Assembly: GCA_030867875.1 (NCBI GenBank)
Contig: JAOWCC010000019.1
Location: 36,065,976 to 36,129,975, forward strand
DNA: 64,000 nt
Direction of reading: 5' to 3'
From: Actinernus sp. WN-2022
Taxonomy: Eukaryota; Cnidaria; Anthozoa; Actiniaria; Actinernidae
The notes below the pieces were generated by a model. The model saw nothing but the letters and a program-made list of their open reading frames with translations. It was not told the DNA's origin and ran no database searches. A program made the translations under genes and the position numbers. The stretch's first letter is position 1. The number at the start of each line of letters is the position of its first letter. Shown in pieces: positions 35,300 through 45,974 of this stretch.

Positions 35300-35430
35300 A
35301 ACTTACTTGCTTACTTACTTACATATGCTTAGGTCAATGCGTAACAATCTCTCGATGATTATCGTGTCAATCTCGGAGATAAGACAGATCAGCTCGAAGC
35401 TAATACTACTCGGGAGAATGAGACAGCAGA
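35300..35430 (+). pseudogene. Left part of an ORF interrupted by element C
   Basis: A plus-strand frame ending GDKTDQLEANTTRENETAD reaches the left target duplication (agcaga, 35425-35430). It continues without a stop in the DNA to the right of element C (MKATISQDHDENMKN from 54144). The composition suggests a coiled coil. The host gene is not identified; this may itself be a repeat-family gene. Confidence 0.5.
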
Positions 35431-35462
35431 TATGGCAAGCCAAACATGACAAAAGTATAATG

Positions 35463-35905
35463 AGTTACAAATCACTATACGAGATTTGGAAATCACTATA
35501 CGAGATTGAGAAATCACTATACGAGATTGAAAAATCACGATACGAGATTGAAAAATCACTATACGAGATTGAAAAATCACTATACGAGATTGAGAAATCA
35601 CGATATGAGATTAAAATCACTATACGAGATTGAGAAATCGCCATTCGAGAAATTGAAATCACTATACGAGATTGAGAAATCACCATTCGAGATTGAAATC
35701 ACCATACGAGATTGAGAAATAACCATTCGAGAAATTGAACTCACTATACGAGATTGAGAAATCACCATTCGAGAAATTGAAATCACCATACGAGATTGAG
35801 AAATCACCATTCGAGAAATAGAAATCACGATACGAGATTGAAATCACTATACGAGAATATCGATTTATATTCGAGAATATCGATTGAGCCTTTCCTGAGC
35901 CAGCG
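35463..35905 (+). repeat. Left tandem-repeat terminus of element C
   Basis: Starts with aaatcactatacgagatt. About 18 units of 18-22 bp alternate between cactatacgagattga and caccattcgagaaattga types. It ends with ttatattcgagaatatcgat, present in inverted form at 53878-53905. These are probable transposase-binding arrays or a promoter (inference). Confidence 0.93.
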
Positions 35906-35945
35906 AGGTACAAAGAGTCAGCGGAAACCTCACACAGAAAATGTA

Positions 35946-37425
35946 ATGGCGGACATATTGAGCTCAGACGATTTAAGAGAGTTCTTGGTTTCTATAAGCA
36001 AAATAGTTGATAGGATTGCCTCAGTTTTTCATGCATCCGACCTTGTAGGATTAGAGATCTGTGAAAGAAGACTTGAAGAACATTTAAGAGTACTTTTAGC
36101 TATTTCTCTCGCACAAAACACTCAGTCATGTGTTTTGTCATTGGGAGATCTCGTAGAGGAATTGATAGATGCGTTAACTACACTATTAAGACATACCACA
36201 GACGTCTTAAATGCAAGCACCTATCGTGAAAGGGAAGTAAGGCCATTGGCATTCTCCGCAAGTATAGGAGGAAGACCATCCTATGATATATCGAAAGAAC
36301 AGATTGATCAGCTGCGCGAGACTGGAATGAACTGGAAAAGTATAGCAGCATGTTTAGGAGTCTCTGACAGAATACTATACAGAAGAAGGATAGAGTTTGG
36401 GGTGGAGGATAACTTTACAGAAATTGCAGATGAGGAACTTGACAGGGCAATACAAGATACCCTTACCTTAACACCATATAGTGGAGAATCTTATGTAAGG
36501 GGTAGTCTCAAAGGAAAGGGTATATATGTCCAAAGATCTAGAATCAGGGAGAGCTTGAAGAGGATAGATGGCATTGGAAGAGCTGTGAGGAGAAGGTATG
36601 CCATCTACCAAAGGATCTACAATGTCTCTGGTCCAAATCATTTATGGCATATTGAAATGCTACACTAACAACAAGGCTGATACTGTTCGTCAGTGTTTTG
36701 AACATGGAGTACAAGAGTGTGGTCTTCCTTCCAGAGTTCGAGGTGATCAAGGCATGGAAAATGTTGATGTGGCAAGATACATGATCATTAACATGGGGTC
36801 CAATAGAGGTAGCTTCATTGCAGGCCGCAGTGTCCATAATCAACGGATTGAAAGACTGTGGGCAGAAGTCAACAGAGTTAGCTCAGCACTTTACAAGGAT
36901 TTGTTTCAGTTTCTTGAGAACAGTGGAACTTTGGATGCTCTGGATGAATTACACCTGTTTGCCTTGCAATATGTGTATTTACCCAGAATCAATGCATCAC
37001 TTGCAGAATTCAAAAGTCAGTGGAATCACCATGGCATTAGAACAACAGCTCATCAATCACCTTTGGCATTGTGGCACACTGGATTGCTCAGTGTTCCAGA
37101 TGGGTCAGATAACATTAACTGGCAGACATATGGTATTGACTGTGATGGTCCTATCAATGACATTGTCACTAACAATAATATTGTTGTGCCAAACTTTCAA
37201 ATGCAGCTTACAGAGCAGCAGCTTCAGGAGTTGCAGCAGTCTTTGGATCCCCTTTCAGATGATGGAAACAATGGAATCAATAATTTTTTTAATGCTGTGA
37301 GAATCATTGAAAGCTTCACTTTGAATCAGCAAAAATCTTTCAGTTTATGGGTTGAAGTATGGTACATTGCATACATGTACCATGGAATTCCAGTTATAAG
37401 CCATCCTGGGTTATGGGCCCATTAG
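35946..37425 (+). pseudogene. Integrase-type transposase of element C (core deleted)
   Basis: Start ATG 35946 (MADILSSDDLREFL) lies just inside the terminal repeat. A helical N-terminus and a helix-turn-helix follow (GGRPSYDISKEQIDQLRETG, then NWKSIAACLGVSDRILYRRR). The core begins [11 protein letters not shown] at about 36640 and then jumps to [20 protein letters not shown] in another frame. About 35 codons seen in relatives, with the first catalytic Asp, are missing. Later motifs remain: [10 protein letters not shown] (second Asp), [13 protein letters not shown] (Glu) and [18 protein letters not shown]. The enzyme is therefore dead here. It differs from the A/D type (GPNHTWHVDGYDKL), so C is a separate family with the same architecture. 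Confidence 0.88.
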
Positions 37426-37744
37426 TCTAATAGAAGAAATTCCCTACCAGTTATAAGCCACCCTATCCTTACTTTTTACAAGAAATGTACACTTAACATC
37501 ATAGAAAACTGATAAAATGATGCAGCTATCTATCTATCTATATTCACAGTCTGAAGATCGCGTAAGCGTGAAATTCTGAGTAACAGGAAAAAACGTTTTC
37601 TCTTGTCTTTGATTTACCCCAAATTACTATTTTGCTCTGCCTTAAAATGCATTGAGCACTATGATACTAGTGTAGATGGAATTAATCAGATTATATATAT
37701 ATATATGTATATACAGTACCGCCAAGAAACATATGTACATTTAT

Positions 37745-37950
37745 CGCGATTTGCTCGCGAGCAGATCGCGATCACTTAGTGTGATCTGCTCGCGATCTGC
37801 TCGCACCCTGCTCGCGATCTGCTCGCACCCTGCTCGCGATCTGCTCGCGATCTGCTCGCGATCTGCTCGCATCCTGCTCGCGATCTGCTCGCATCGTGCT
37901 CGCAATATGCTCGCGATCACATCGCAAAATGATCGCGATCAACTGGTGAT
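37745..37950. repeat. Left GC-rich array of the TA element
   Basis: More than a dozen units of 11-12 bp, tgctcgcgatc or tgctcgcaccc. The inverse array is at 39420-39655. The GC richness stands out from the AT-rich surroundings. The two arrays could pair as a long stem, and the BspDI/PvuI-like palindromes gcgatcgc are frequent. Confidence 0.9.
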
Positions 37951-37991
37951 CGCGGTCACATTTCTGACCGTTTAGCAAAATGTTTAATTCG

Positions 37992-38368
37992 AAGCAGTTG
38001 GCTTCGTTTGTTGACGGCGGTGTTGAGTAAGAAAGACAACGCATTGAGTGTGAACGAGAATAAAATCTTTTGGATAAAGATCGTTCTTAAAGAATGTTTA
38101 CTTTGAAGCAGTTGGCTTTGTTTGTTAATAAGAATGCGAACGGCGGTATTGAGTATGAAAGACCACTCATCTAGTGTGAACAAGAATAAATGTTTAGTCG
38201 AAGATTGTTAGCGGGCCGCCTCTCTTGAAGAATGTTGACTTCGAAGCAGTTTGCTTCGTTTGTTAATAAGAACGCGAACGGCGGTGTTGAGTAAGAAAGA
38301 CAATTCATCAATTGTGAACAGGAATAAGAGTTTAGTCGAAGATTGTTAGCGTGCCGCCTTTACTTCGA
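37992..38368. repeat. Three direct repeats of 112-138 bp
   Basis: Units start at 37992, 38106 and 38244 with aagcagttggcttcgtttgtt, each containing gaacggcggtgttgagta-like sequence and an Asn/Lys-rich tail. They belong to the interior of the non-autonomous element. The units diverge by scattered substitutions and by one internal deletion in the first. Confidence 0.88.
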
Positions 38369-39419
38369 AATGCCTGAATAAAATAATTGTGTGGATGAAT
38401 TCTGATGGTCTTGTCCTTTATTATTATGAATGTTGAACGCAATATGCTAATTTCGCACCAGTTGTTGTCAATGCAGTAACGGAAGCTAAAATAATTCAAG
38501 TATAGACGTTTTTGCGCGTCTTTCATTATATAGAAACGTGGCTTTAGAAACTCACTTCAAACTTCACGTTCCCATAAAGTTTCAGCGATTTTGACAGACC
38601 TGTCAAAAATCGAGACTAATTGCACGTGGGAATTCAGACACCGAGAAGTTGAGATTTTAATTTCGAAAACATGCCTTTAATAGCACTGCAAACATTTGCA
38701 ATGATTTTAACCGAAACCTCTAACAACACAAGGATTGAAACTACAGAAGCAAAAGTTTATTTGCTGTTTTGCTTTGCGCTTTAAGCGGGTCCCGCACCGC
38801 TGTTCGGGGAACTAATTAATATAAGCGAGCGGCCGTTGTTTTGTGATTATTTTGTTTCGCTAGTTCAGGATTACATATTTTATGCTAGTTCTAGAATATT
38901 TGGTATAGATTTTCAGTAAGGTTATCAGAAGAAATGCAAGGACGCATTACAAGCAAGCTGTGAAGCAGGATGGATAGAAGTGCCTTCCCCAACAAACAAA
39001 CTGCAATGTTGAATAAAAGAACGAATTCTGGGCGGTGTCTCGACAACTGTCTCGTGAAGTTTCAATTTTCGGAAGCGCTTGTGTCTTTAAGTCAACTGTA
39101 ATACACGAACAGTGGTGGGACTCAATAAAGAACAAAACTCAAGCGCCTGAGTGTTTGCTAAAAGATTGGGCTTTATTTCTAATATACATTTGTAAGACAT
39201 GAAATAAGCGATATTCCATTGCTGTATTAAGTGAAATTTCACTTTTACAAATGTAGACCTTAAAGGAGACGTTAATATTTATTTGGTGAATGACAGGCAC
39301 TATATGAAGCTGTGTTCTCACAAGATCATATACAAAGTTATGGTTAAGCAACGTGGAATCAGAATTGCTTCGTTTTCTGCTCAACTGACCATGTTTCATA
39401 CACTTTTTTACCTATTTTA

Positions 39420-39655
39420 CCGCGACTTTTGCTTGCGGACGTTTGCTCGCGATCAGCTTTTGATCGCGAGCAAATTGCGAGCAAAGTGCGAGCGGATCGC
39501 GGGCAAGGTGCGAGCAGATCGCGAGCAAGGTGCGAGCAGATCGCGAGCAAGGTGCGAGCAGATCGCGAGCAAAGTGCGAGCAGATCGCGAGCAAAGTGCG
39601 AGCAGATCGCACTTCATGATCGCGATCTGCTCGCGATCTGCTCGCGATCAAAGGT
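39420..39655. repeat. Right GC-rich array of the TA element
   Basis: Units of cgagcagatcgcgagcaagg type, the inverse of 37745-37950. Spurious ORFs in all frames (SRARCEQIASKV) come from this repeat. Confidence 0.9.
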
Positions 39656-39680
39656 ACATATGTTTCTTGGCGGTACTGTA

Positions 39681-41143
39681 GCTATTCAGCCAAAGGCCAA
39701 AACGTCCTCAATAAATATTGTGGCTGTCTTGGAAATCTTTATTCATCTTATTCTACATGTATATTCTACCAAAGACAGACTTGGAATGCTCTACCAATGG
39801 ATCCTTGTGACTGGACTTGATTGTTGGCCATTAACAATTGATTTTTATTCAACTTTTATCTAAAATATTTTTTCTTGATTGGCGTGACCCCTAACAGATC
39901 AGAAAACTACGTTTTAACCAGAATGAAATATATATTAAATATATTTTTGTTCATTACAGACTGTCCTAAAATAGAAAATATATACTTCAGATACATTTCT
40001 TATCATGTCATTGTGGTCAAAATACATTTTTCACATCTCTTGGGGTTCAGGCCAATCAGAAAATATATTTTGGACAACATCCCTTAATTGTAAGTATTGG
40101 TATTAGCATTATTCCATGAAAAGGTACTTACAGTATATACTTATATTAGTATGTTTGTCAAGGACAACCTTTTTGGCAGACTGTATATATATTGAACACC
40201 AGCATATTTTGTGATAGAAAGAGTTGGTTACAATAGTTTTCTGTAGTGCAGTTTAGAACGAATTTTTATCCCAGTTATAAGCTCCCTGGATAGAACCCCC
40301 CTGGTTACAAGCAAAATGTAAACATTGAGATAAAGACCTTTTCATTAGTTTATTATAATATAATCATTAATTTTCGTGCAATGTCATATATGTTCTGTAT
40401 ACCAAAACATTGATGACATTTTTTTTTTAACTTAATAACAATTATGTTAACAATATTTTTATTTATAAAAACTGTATAACTGGAAAACTATACAGTCGAT
40501 ATAGAAAAGGTTGTCTGATATTATTCCTAATGATATGCCAAGTATGAATACTTATGTTGTAGATATATTTCCTTTTGATCAACTGCACCAGGCAAATATT
40601 TTTCAGGTGGCCTTTGGGCTAGGAGATATGAGAAAAATATCCCATAATTGTAGCTTGATTTTCTGTTATTCTTTTGGTTATGATTTGGTACTTACAGTAT
40701 GTAAGTATATATGTATTGGACAACGTTTTTGACATTGACTGTATACACATTCAATTTTAATTTACAAGATCTGCAACACAATTGATATGTGCCTGTACAT
40801 ACATATGTATAATAATTCATAGTAAATATAATTCATGGCTAGTAATTAATCATGTAAAAATCAAATTGATAATCATCACATAATAAATCATTTCAATAAA
40901 ATGTGTTCTGTGCACTATAAATTCTATAGAGCATGAAGACATATTAAACTGTAACAATGTAAACAGAAACACCAAACAAGTTGCATCAAACTGCAAAAAC
41001 AAATTTCTTATAATTGTTTGCAGTTGCAGAAAACTCCATACTATCTATTAAAAAGTGTTTATAAGAAAGTGACTCTTCTAACCTGCTACAGTACACACAC
41101 AAAATGTGAGATGTTTAAAAATGCAAGGGGAATCATTTAGAAC
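39681..41143. other. AT-rich interior of element C, no gene recognised
   Basis: Short ORFs only (for example 39875-40087 and 40511-40732) with no motif. A segment reading cagttataagctccctgg (near 40272) resembles the ttataagcc... motif of the pogo-type terminal repeats and of 37383-37470, so small relics of such MITEs may be present. Confidence 0.4.
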
Positions 41144-41342
41144 CAGCCTAGTCCATAGGCCTTCTGGCTGGTATTTTGCCTGAGTTGGTTAATGGGATCC
41201 CTGTGGTTTGTAATGGCTTGTGACGTCACCGCTCACTGTTGGTTGACAGTTGGGCAGTGACGTCACAAGCAATTACAAACCAAAGGGATCCCATTAACCC
41301 ACTCAGACAAAATACCAACCAGAAGGCCTTAGGACTATGCTG
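41144..41342. repeat. MITE with 9-bp target duplication (MULE-type)
   Basis: A nearly complete palindrome of 199 bp with ends CAGCCTAGTCC / GGACTATGCTG, containing gtgacgtcac on both arms. It is flanked by the exact 9-bp direct repeat atttagaac (41135-41143 and 41343-41351). Nine-base duplications are typical of Mutator-like elements. A truncated relative lies at 35010-35126. Confidence 0.92.
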
Positions 41343-44214
41343 ATTTAGAACTATATAGCTAGGAGGGAGTTGATTAAAAATTACTTTGGTTACTGATTTA
41401 TATATTAAAAAAACATGTTTCTTAGGGTCTAATGCACAAGTTCAAATAAATGTGTCTACTACATGTAGTCTGTTAATTACAATCACAGCCAAATGATGAT
41501 GTAAGAATAAAATGGAGCCACATTTGAACATATACATAGCTACATGTATGTACTGTACTATGAAAATAAAAGTTTCAAAATTCTCCTTAACTATTTGTAA
41601 TTCTTGGCAAAAAGCCAAAAGTTATTCAGCTGTGGCAATCAGTGGTGGAAAACAAAGACCTTAAAAACAAAGGCCCTTTCAATGAAGGCCCCTCTAAAAA
41701 TATCACCATAAGGAGCTGTGTAATAAACATTCTTTGGAAACCTTTAGATGATGTCTTTGATATATACCGTCTTCACTTTAAAGGGTCTTCAATTTGAAAG
41801 AAGCACCTGTATGCATAGTGTGCCAGCTTGCCATTTTCTCTGCTATCAAAAGTCAGATTAGACAACTAAAATTTATATTGGTCATGGTTGACTTGTATGG
41901 AAACAAGAAAAGCATGCTACACATTGGAGACGAGTGCTCCTTTAAGGTCTTTGTTTTCGACATACCAAGTTAGCAAACAATGCTTCAAATTATATTAAAT
42001 GTCCATGCAGCAGTTTCTCTCAAAATGCTAGTGAACTCTTCTGAGAGTTCATTATATGACTGATAACTGTCAGGAATCGTAAGCAAGGGACCACATGTGT
42101 GGGCAATTGGCCTACGTGCAGCACCAGTTTCAGATGTGAAATTAATATCAATCTTATCAACAGTGATTATGTTACTTCCAGTAACCAACTGAAGGAACAC
42201 ACCCAAAATGACTTGACAAACCTTTTCAAATGGGTCAGACATTCCCTCTCATTGTCATTAGAGGGTGTAGCTAAAAATAGCTTACACACTTTCTTTGGCA
42301 AGGGCATTTTCATCTCATAGAGGCTGATGATGCCTGAAACATTCTTGAATTCATCAAATCCTGTGAGCTCTCCAACAATAGGTGACCATGCATTTGCAAT
42401 GTATTTTGGGCGTTGGATAAGCTCTTGGTGGGCCAACTCTTCTATTATTCTTGGCATGCTTTCCTTGGACACCTTTCTGTAGCATTTGTAGCTGGAAAGC
42501 ACCTCCATCACCTCCTCATCATTAGATGGATCACTTTCGCCAGAGGTACTTTTGACAAGGGTTTCATGCTCATCTCTTGAAATGTACTGGTAAAATGATT
42601 CCAGAAGCCATTTCTTTGGGATTAATTCCTCTCTAAACAAGCAGGAAGCTATAAATGCCCTTGACAAAGCAATAGGAAAATATTTTTCTTTTTTAAAGCC
42701 AGCAACAAGCACTCTTGCTACACTCTGCCATTCTTGTTTCTGGTAATCATGCCTGATGGAGGGCACTTTCTCAGCAGCACCAGTGGCAAGTGAACTGAAA
42801 AATTCCCGCCAGAAAATACTAAGGGCCTCTCTAGTGACACCAGAACCTCTGCCCTCCTCGATTTCACCTTGGTCATTAATAAATACAATTTCCAGGCCAT
42901 ACTGCAAAACATCCTCTGCTTGAAATTCTTTAATCATATCTTTGAGGACATTATTTCTATGCAATGCAATTTCTCTAACTGCTTGTATGCTTTCAAGAAG
43001 AACATCTGGTGGTGACAGTGGTATATCCCCATATACATCATCAATATCAACAATGGCTGTGGAATATTATTAGTAAAAGTATTAATACCAGTACATTTAA
43101 TACCATCCCTCACAAATATAAATTTAATATATCATGCATACTACAAAATAATATTATCAGTTGAAATGAAATATTACCTGGATTAGTTGTTGCCTGTGAT
43201 GGCTTATTTGGTTGAAGAGACTTGATTTTCTCATCTTGTGAGATAGCCTGGCCATGTGAGATGGGCTGTAGAGGATGAATTGACTTGTTTTGTTGAAGAG
43301 CTTGCCTGTGTTGCATTGGCTGGCTTTGGCTTGACTGGTTTGGTTGTAGAGATTGTGTTGACTGTACTAACTGGTTTCCTATTATTGAATGACATTTTAG
43401 AAATATAAAATGTAATTTGTACATTAAAGACTACAAAAAATTGGGAAAGTTGCATGTATCCAGTCCCTAATGCTTTCAACCATTCAAGGACAACCATTAA
43501 ATTTGCCAACCTAATGGTTTTTAGCACCTGCTTTCTTTCATCAGCAAATCGATCTCTGGTCAGCATATTAATAACAATGGCTCACATCACAGTAAACATT
43601 GATATATCACAAAATCTTGTACCTAACTGTTGTACCGAGTTTCTAGAATTCCCCCCTGTCTCTTCAGCTTCCTGGATGTCTTCTTCCTAATAGTAACGAA
43701 AGTACAATGTAGAATTTATTATATCTCTATCATCAAGGGCACATGCAAAAAGCATTTTCTTAATCTTTTTTATATTATACATATTACTTAGCTTACTTAT
43801 ATCTTTTAAAGTGCCTATCACCCTTTTGCAATTTTGATAGCTTATGAATCTCCGAAAAGTTTTGAGTACTTCTGTAAAGAAAGTTTTGGTTTAAAGTGAA
43901 TACTTTATATTCTACGCTTGTTTGAAATCGTGTAAATGTGACCTTTCCTGACCCATGACCGCGTAAGTAAAAGCCTGGGTCGAAACCTGGGTAGACATCA
44001 TCTCATTAATGCATTATTCTCCATGGCGCCTTTTTATCACAACAACATCGATGCACAGAAAATATACACAGTTTTTGAGTTGTTAGTAATGAAAAACATC
44101 ATTTTAGTCAACATGTTAAGTATTTCTTCAAATGATTTCAAAACCGAATTAATTATATGACGTCAAGATGACGTCTACCCAGGTTTCGACACAGGCTTTC
44201 ATACGGTGGCCCAC

Positions 44215-44480
44215 AAGGGCAAAACAAAACTTAAAATCAAAACAATACTCAGTATATTTTAAGAAAACGAAACAAAATCTTCCGAGACAAAACAAAATAT
44301 TTCAAGGCAAAACAAAATATTCCAAGGCAAAACAAAAGATTTCAAGGCAAAACAAAAGATTTCGAGGAAAAACTAAATTCCGAGGCAAAACAAAATATTC
44401 CAAGGCAAAACAAAAGATTTCGAGGAAAAACTAAATTCCGAGGCAAAACAAAATATTCCAAGGCAAAACAAAATTTCGGG
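44215..44480 (+). repeat. Left tandem-repeat terminus of element D
   Basis: About 12 units of 17-20 bp (gcaaaacaaaatattccaag, with variants gattt and gaggaaaaactaaattcc). The right terminus has the inverted array at about 49575-49755 with fewer units, so the two ends differ in copy number. Confidence 0.93.
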
Positions 44481-44978
44481 AGACTGGGGAACAGCTCGGA
44501 CAAGGCACGCGATCACGTGTTTGCTGCTGCCTTGTTTCGTCCGCCATGTTTTGTCAGAAATGTGGTCGCTGGATCCGCAAGGAGTTCAATTTTTGTCCTG
44601 GCTGCGGCGTTTCTCCTACTAACGATAGCCCACAAGCTTCAAGCTCAAGAACTAGTTCGCAAGTTCAAAATCTCAAAGAGTTTAAAGAACTAAAAACAAA
44701 AGAAAGAACACAATTTGTCGCCAAAAACCCGAAGGGCAAGAAGAGGCTCAAAGTGGATCGAACGGCAACTGTCATCATCACTATTGGAATCACAGTTTTC
44801 TCGAAAGGCACAGTGAAACCCATTAGAGGGAGATCAACAAGTCTGCAACAGCCGAAACTTTGCGCGAAGAGGCGTTAAAGAAAAGAAGAGCGTACGATAA
44901 GTCTTTCCGAAATGACCGAATATACAAACTGTGCTATCCGGACGGAAGTGAAGTTGTAAATTTGCCTGGGACCGACGA

Positions 44979-45065
44979 GCGATTTACACTGGAGAAGTAC
45001 AAGGAGGACTTGGGTAGTGCCGCGATTTACACTGGAGAAGTACAAGGAGGACTTGGGTAGTGCGT
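44979..45065 (+). repeat. 43-bp tandem duplication inside the HECT gene of D
   Basis: Two adjacent near-identical copies of gcgatttacactggagaagt... through gggtagtgc, period 43. Forty-three is not a multiple of three, so the duplication shifts the frame of the ligase gene. Confidence 0.95.
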
Positions 45066-45694
45066 ATAACCGAATTACATTTCTTCTCTGTCCCGTACAA
45101 GAAGAATCAGACAATGATCAAGATGGCGAAGATCAAAATAGCAAAGATGAAGATAATGAAGATGAGAGCATGCTACCTTCAAAATCAAAGCCTGTAGACT
45201 GGTTACAGTTAAGTGATGACTTCGATGACTCTGAGAAATATGACTCTGGTGAGCTTTTGGATGATGATGAGTTGCTGACTTCCATCTTTGGAAATAGTGA
45301 TGGCATTGAGATTACAGATGTTAAGGAAGGCAACCAAAGTGAGTCAACACATTCACTGGTTTAGCAATCTATTTAGCAATGAATGGGCAATTCCAGAAGA
45401 TACCTGTAATCCCACCACAGTCGGCATTAGACCCCCATAAAATTCAGTCGCAAATACATACCTGTCAGCTTTCTGGCCTAATGTGGGAGTCTCAAGATGG
45501 ACCCCATCTCCCACATAAATGTTTATAGAATTTTCATGCATTTACTGTATTTCTACCAATTTTCTCATATATTACATTTACTATACAATATTACTGCCAC
45601 AATATCCCCAATGTGCGATTGAATTAGTTGACAAGTATGCAAATAGCAAGGTTTTAGTTGCAAAAATGAAGGCCATTTTTGTGTACCTTCATTA

Positions 45695-45974
45695 CCGTAA
45701 ATACTAGATTAATAGCCGCCCCTAGAATTATCGCCCCCCTCGAATAATCCCCTCCCCCTGGAAAATCGCCAATCTACCCGGTTTACTAGAAAGCTTCGAT
45801 ACATTTTTGGGGAAACCAAAAAGCTACAGAAGCACTACGTTTCATTACAGTTTTTTCTGTGGTGATGTCCATGTATTTAAATCTTTCCTTTATTACTCGT
45901 AGCTCTTTAATGCAGGGTTTCAATAGAAGCCGGCAGCCAGCGAATCGCCCCGGCTGTCATTCGAGTATTTACGG
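45695..45974. repeat. TA-flanked MITE (CCGTAAATACT ends)
   Basis: The inverted ends CCGTAAATACT / AGTATTTACGG are flanked by TA (45693-45694, 45975-45976). The interior is C-rich with no ORF. It sits in the intron of the HECT gene of D. The ends resemble the pogo-type terminus at 50052 (CCGTAAAATTCCG). Confidence 0.88.

Larger units (their letters stand above)
37714..39678. mobile_element. Non-autonomous TA-flanked element with minisatellite ends
   Basis: The ends CAGTACCGCCAAGAAACATA are inverted and flanked by TA on both sides (37712-37713, 39679-39680). Each terminus carries a GC-rich tandem array of cgatctgctcg type (about 37745-37950 and inverted at 39420-39655). The interior holds three direct repeats (37992-38368) and no convincing gene. 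CAGT ends with TA duplication suggest mobilisation by a Tc1/mariner-like enzyme (inference). Confidence 0.85.

Noticed and set aside
35389..35913. Overlapping ORFs with SRIVIFQSRIVISQ repeats on both strands
   Set aside because: Tandem-repeat artefacts from the element C terminus. The real protein begins at 35946.
37745..39655. Direct-repeat arrays resembling a CRISPR
   Set aside because: Units are contiguous without unique spacers, are present as inverted pairs at transposon ends, and the DNA is eukaryotic.
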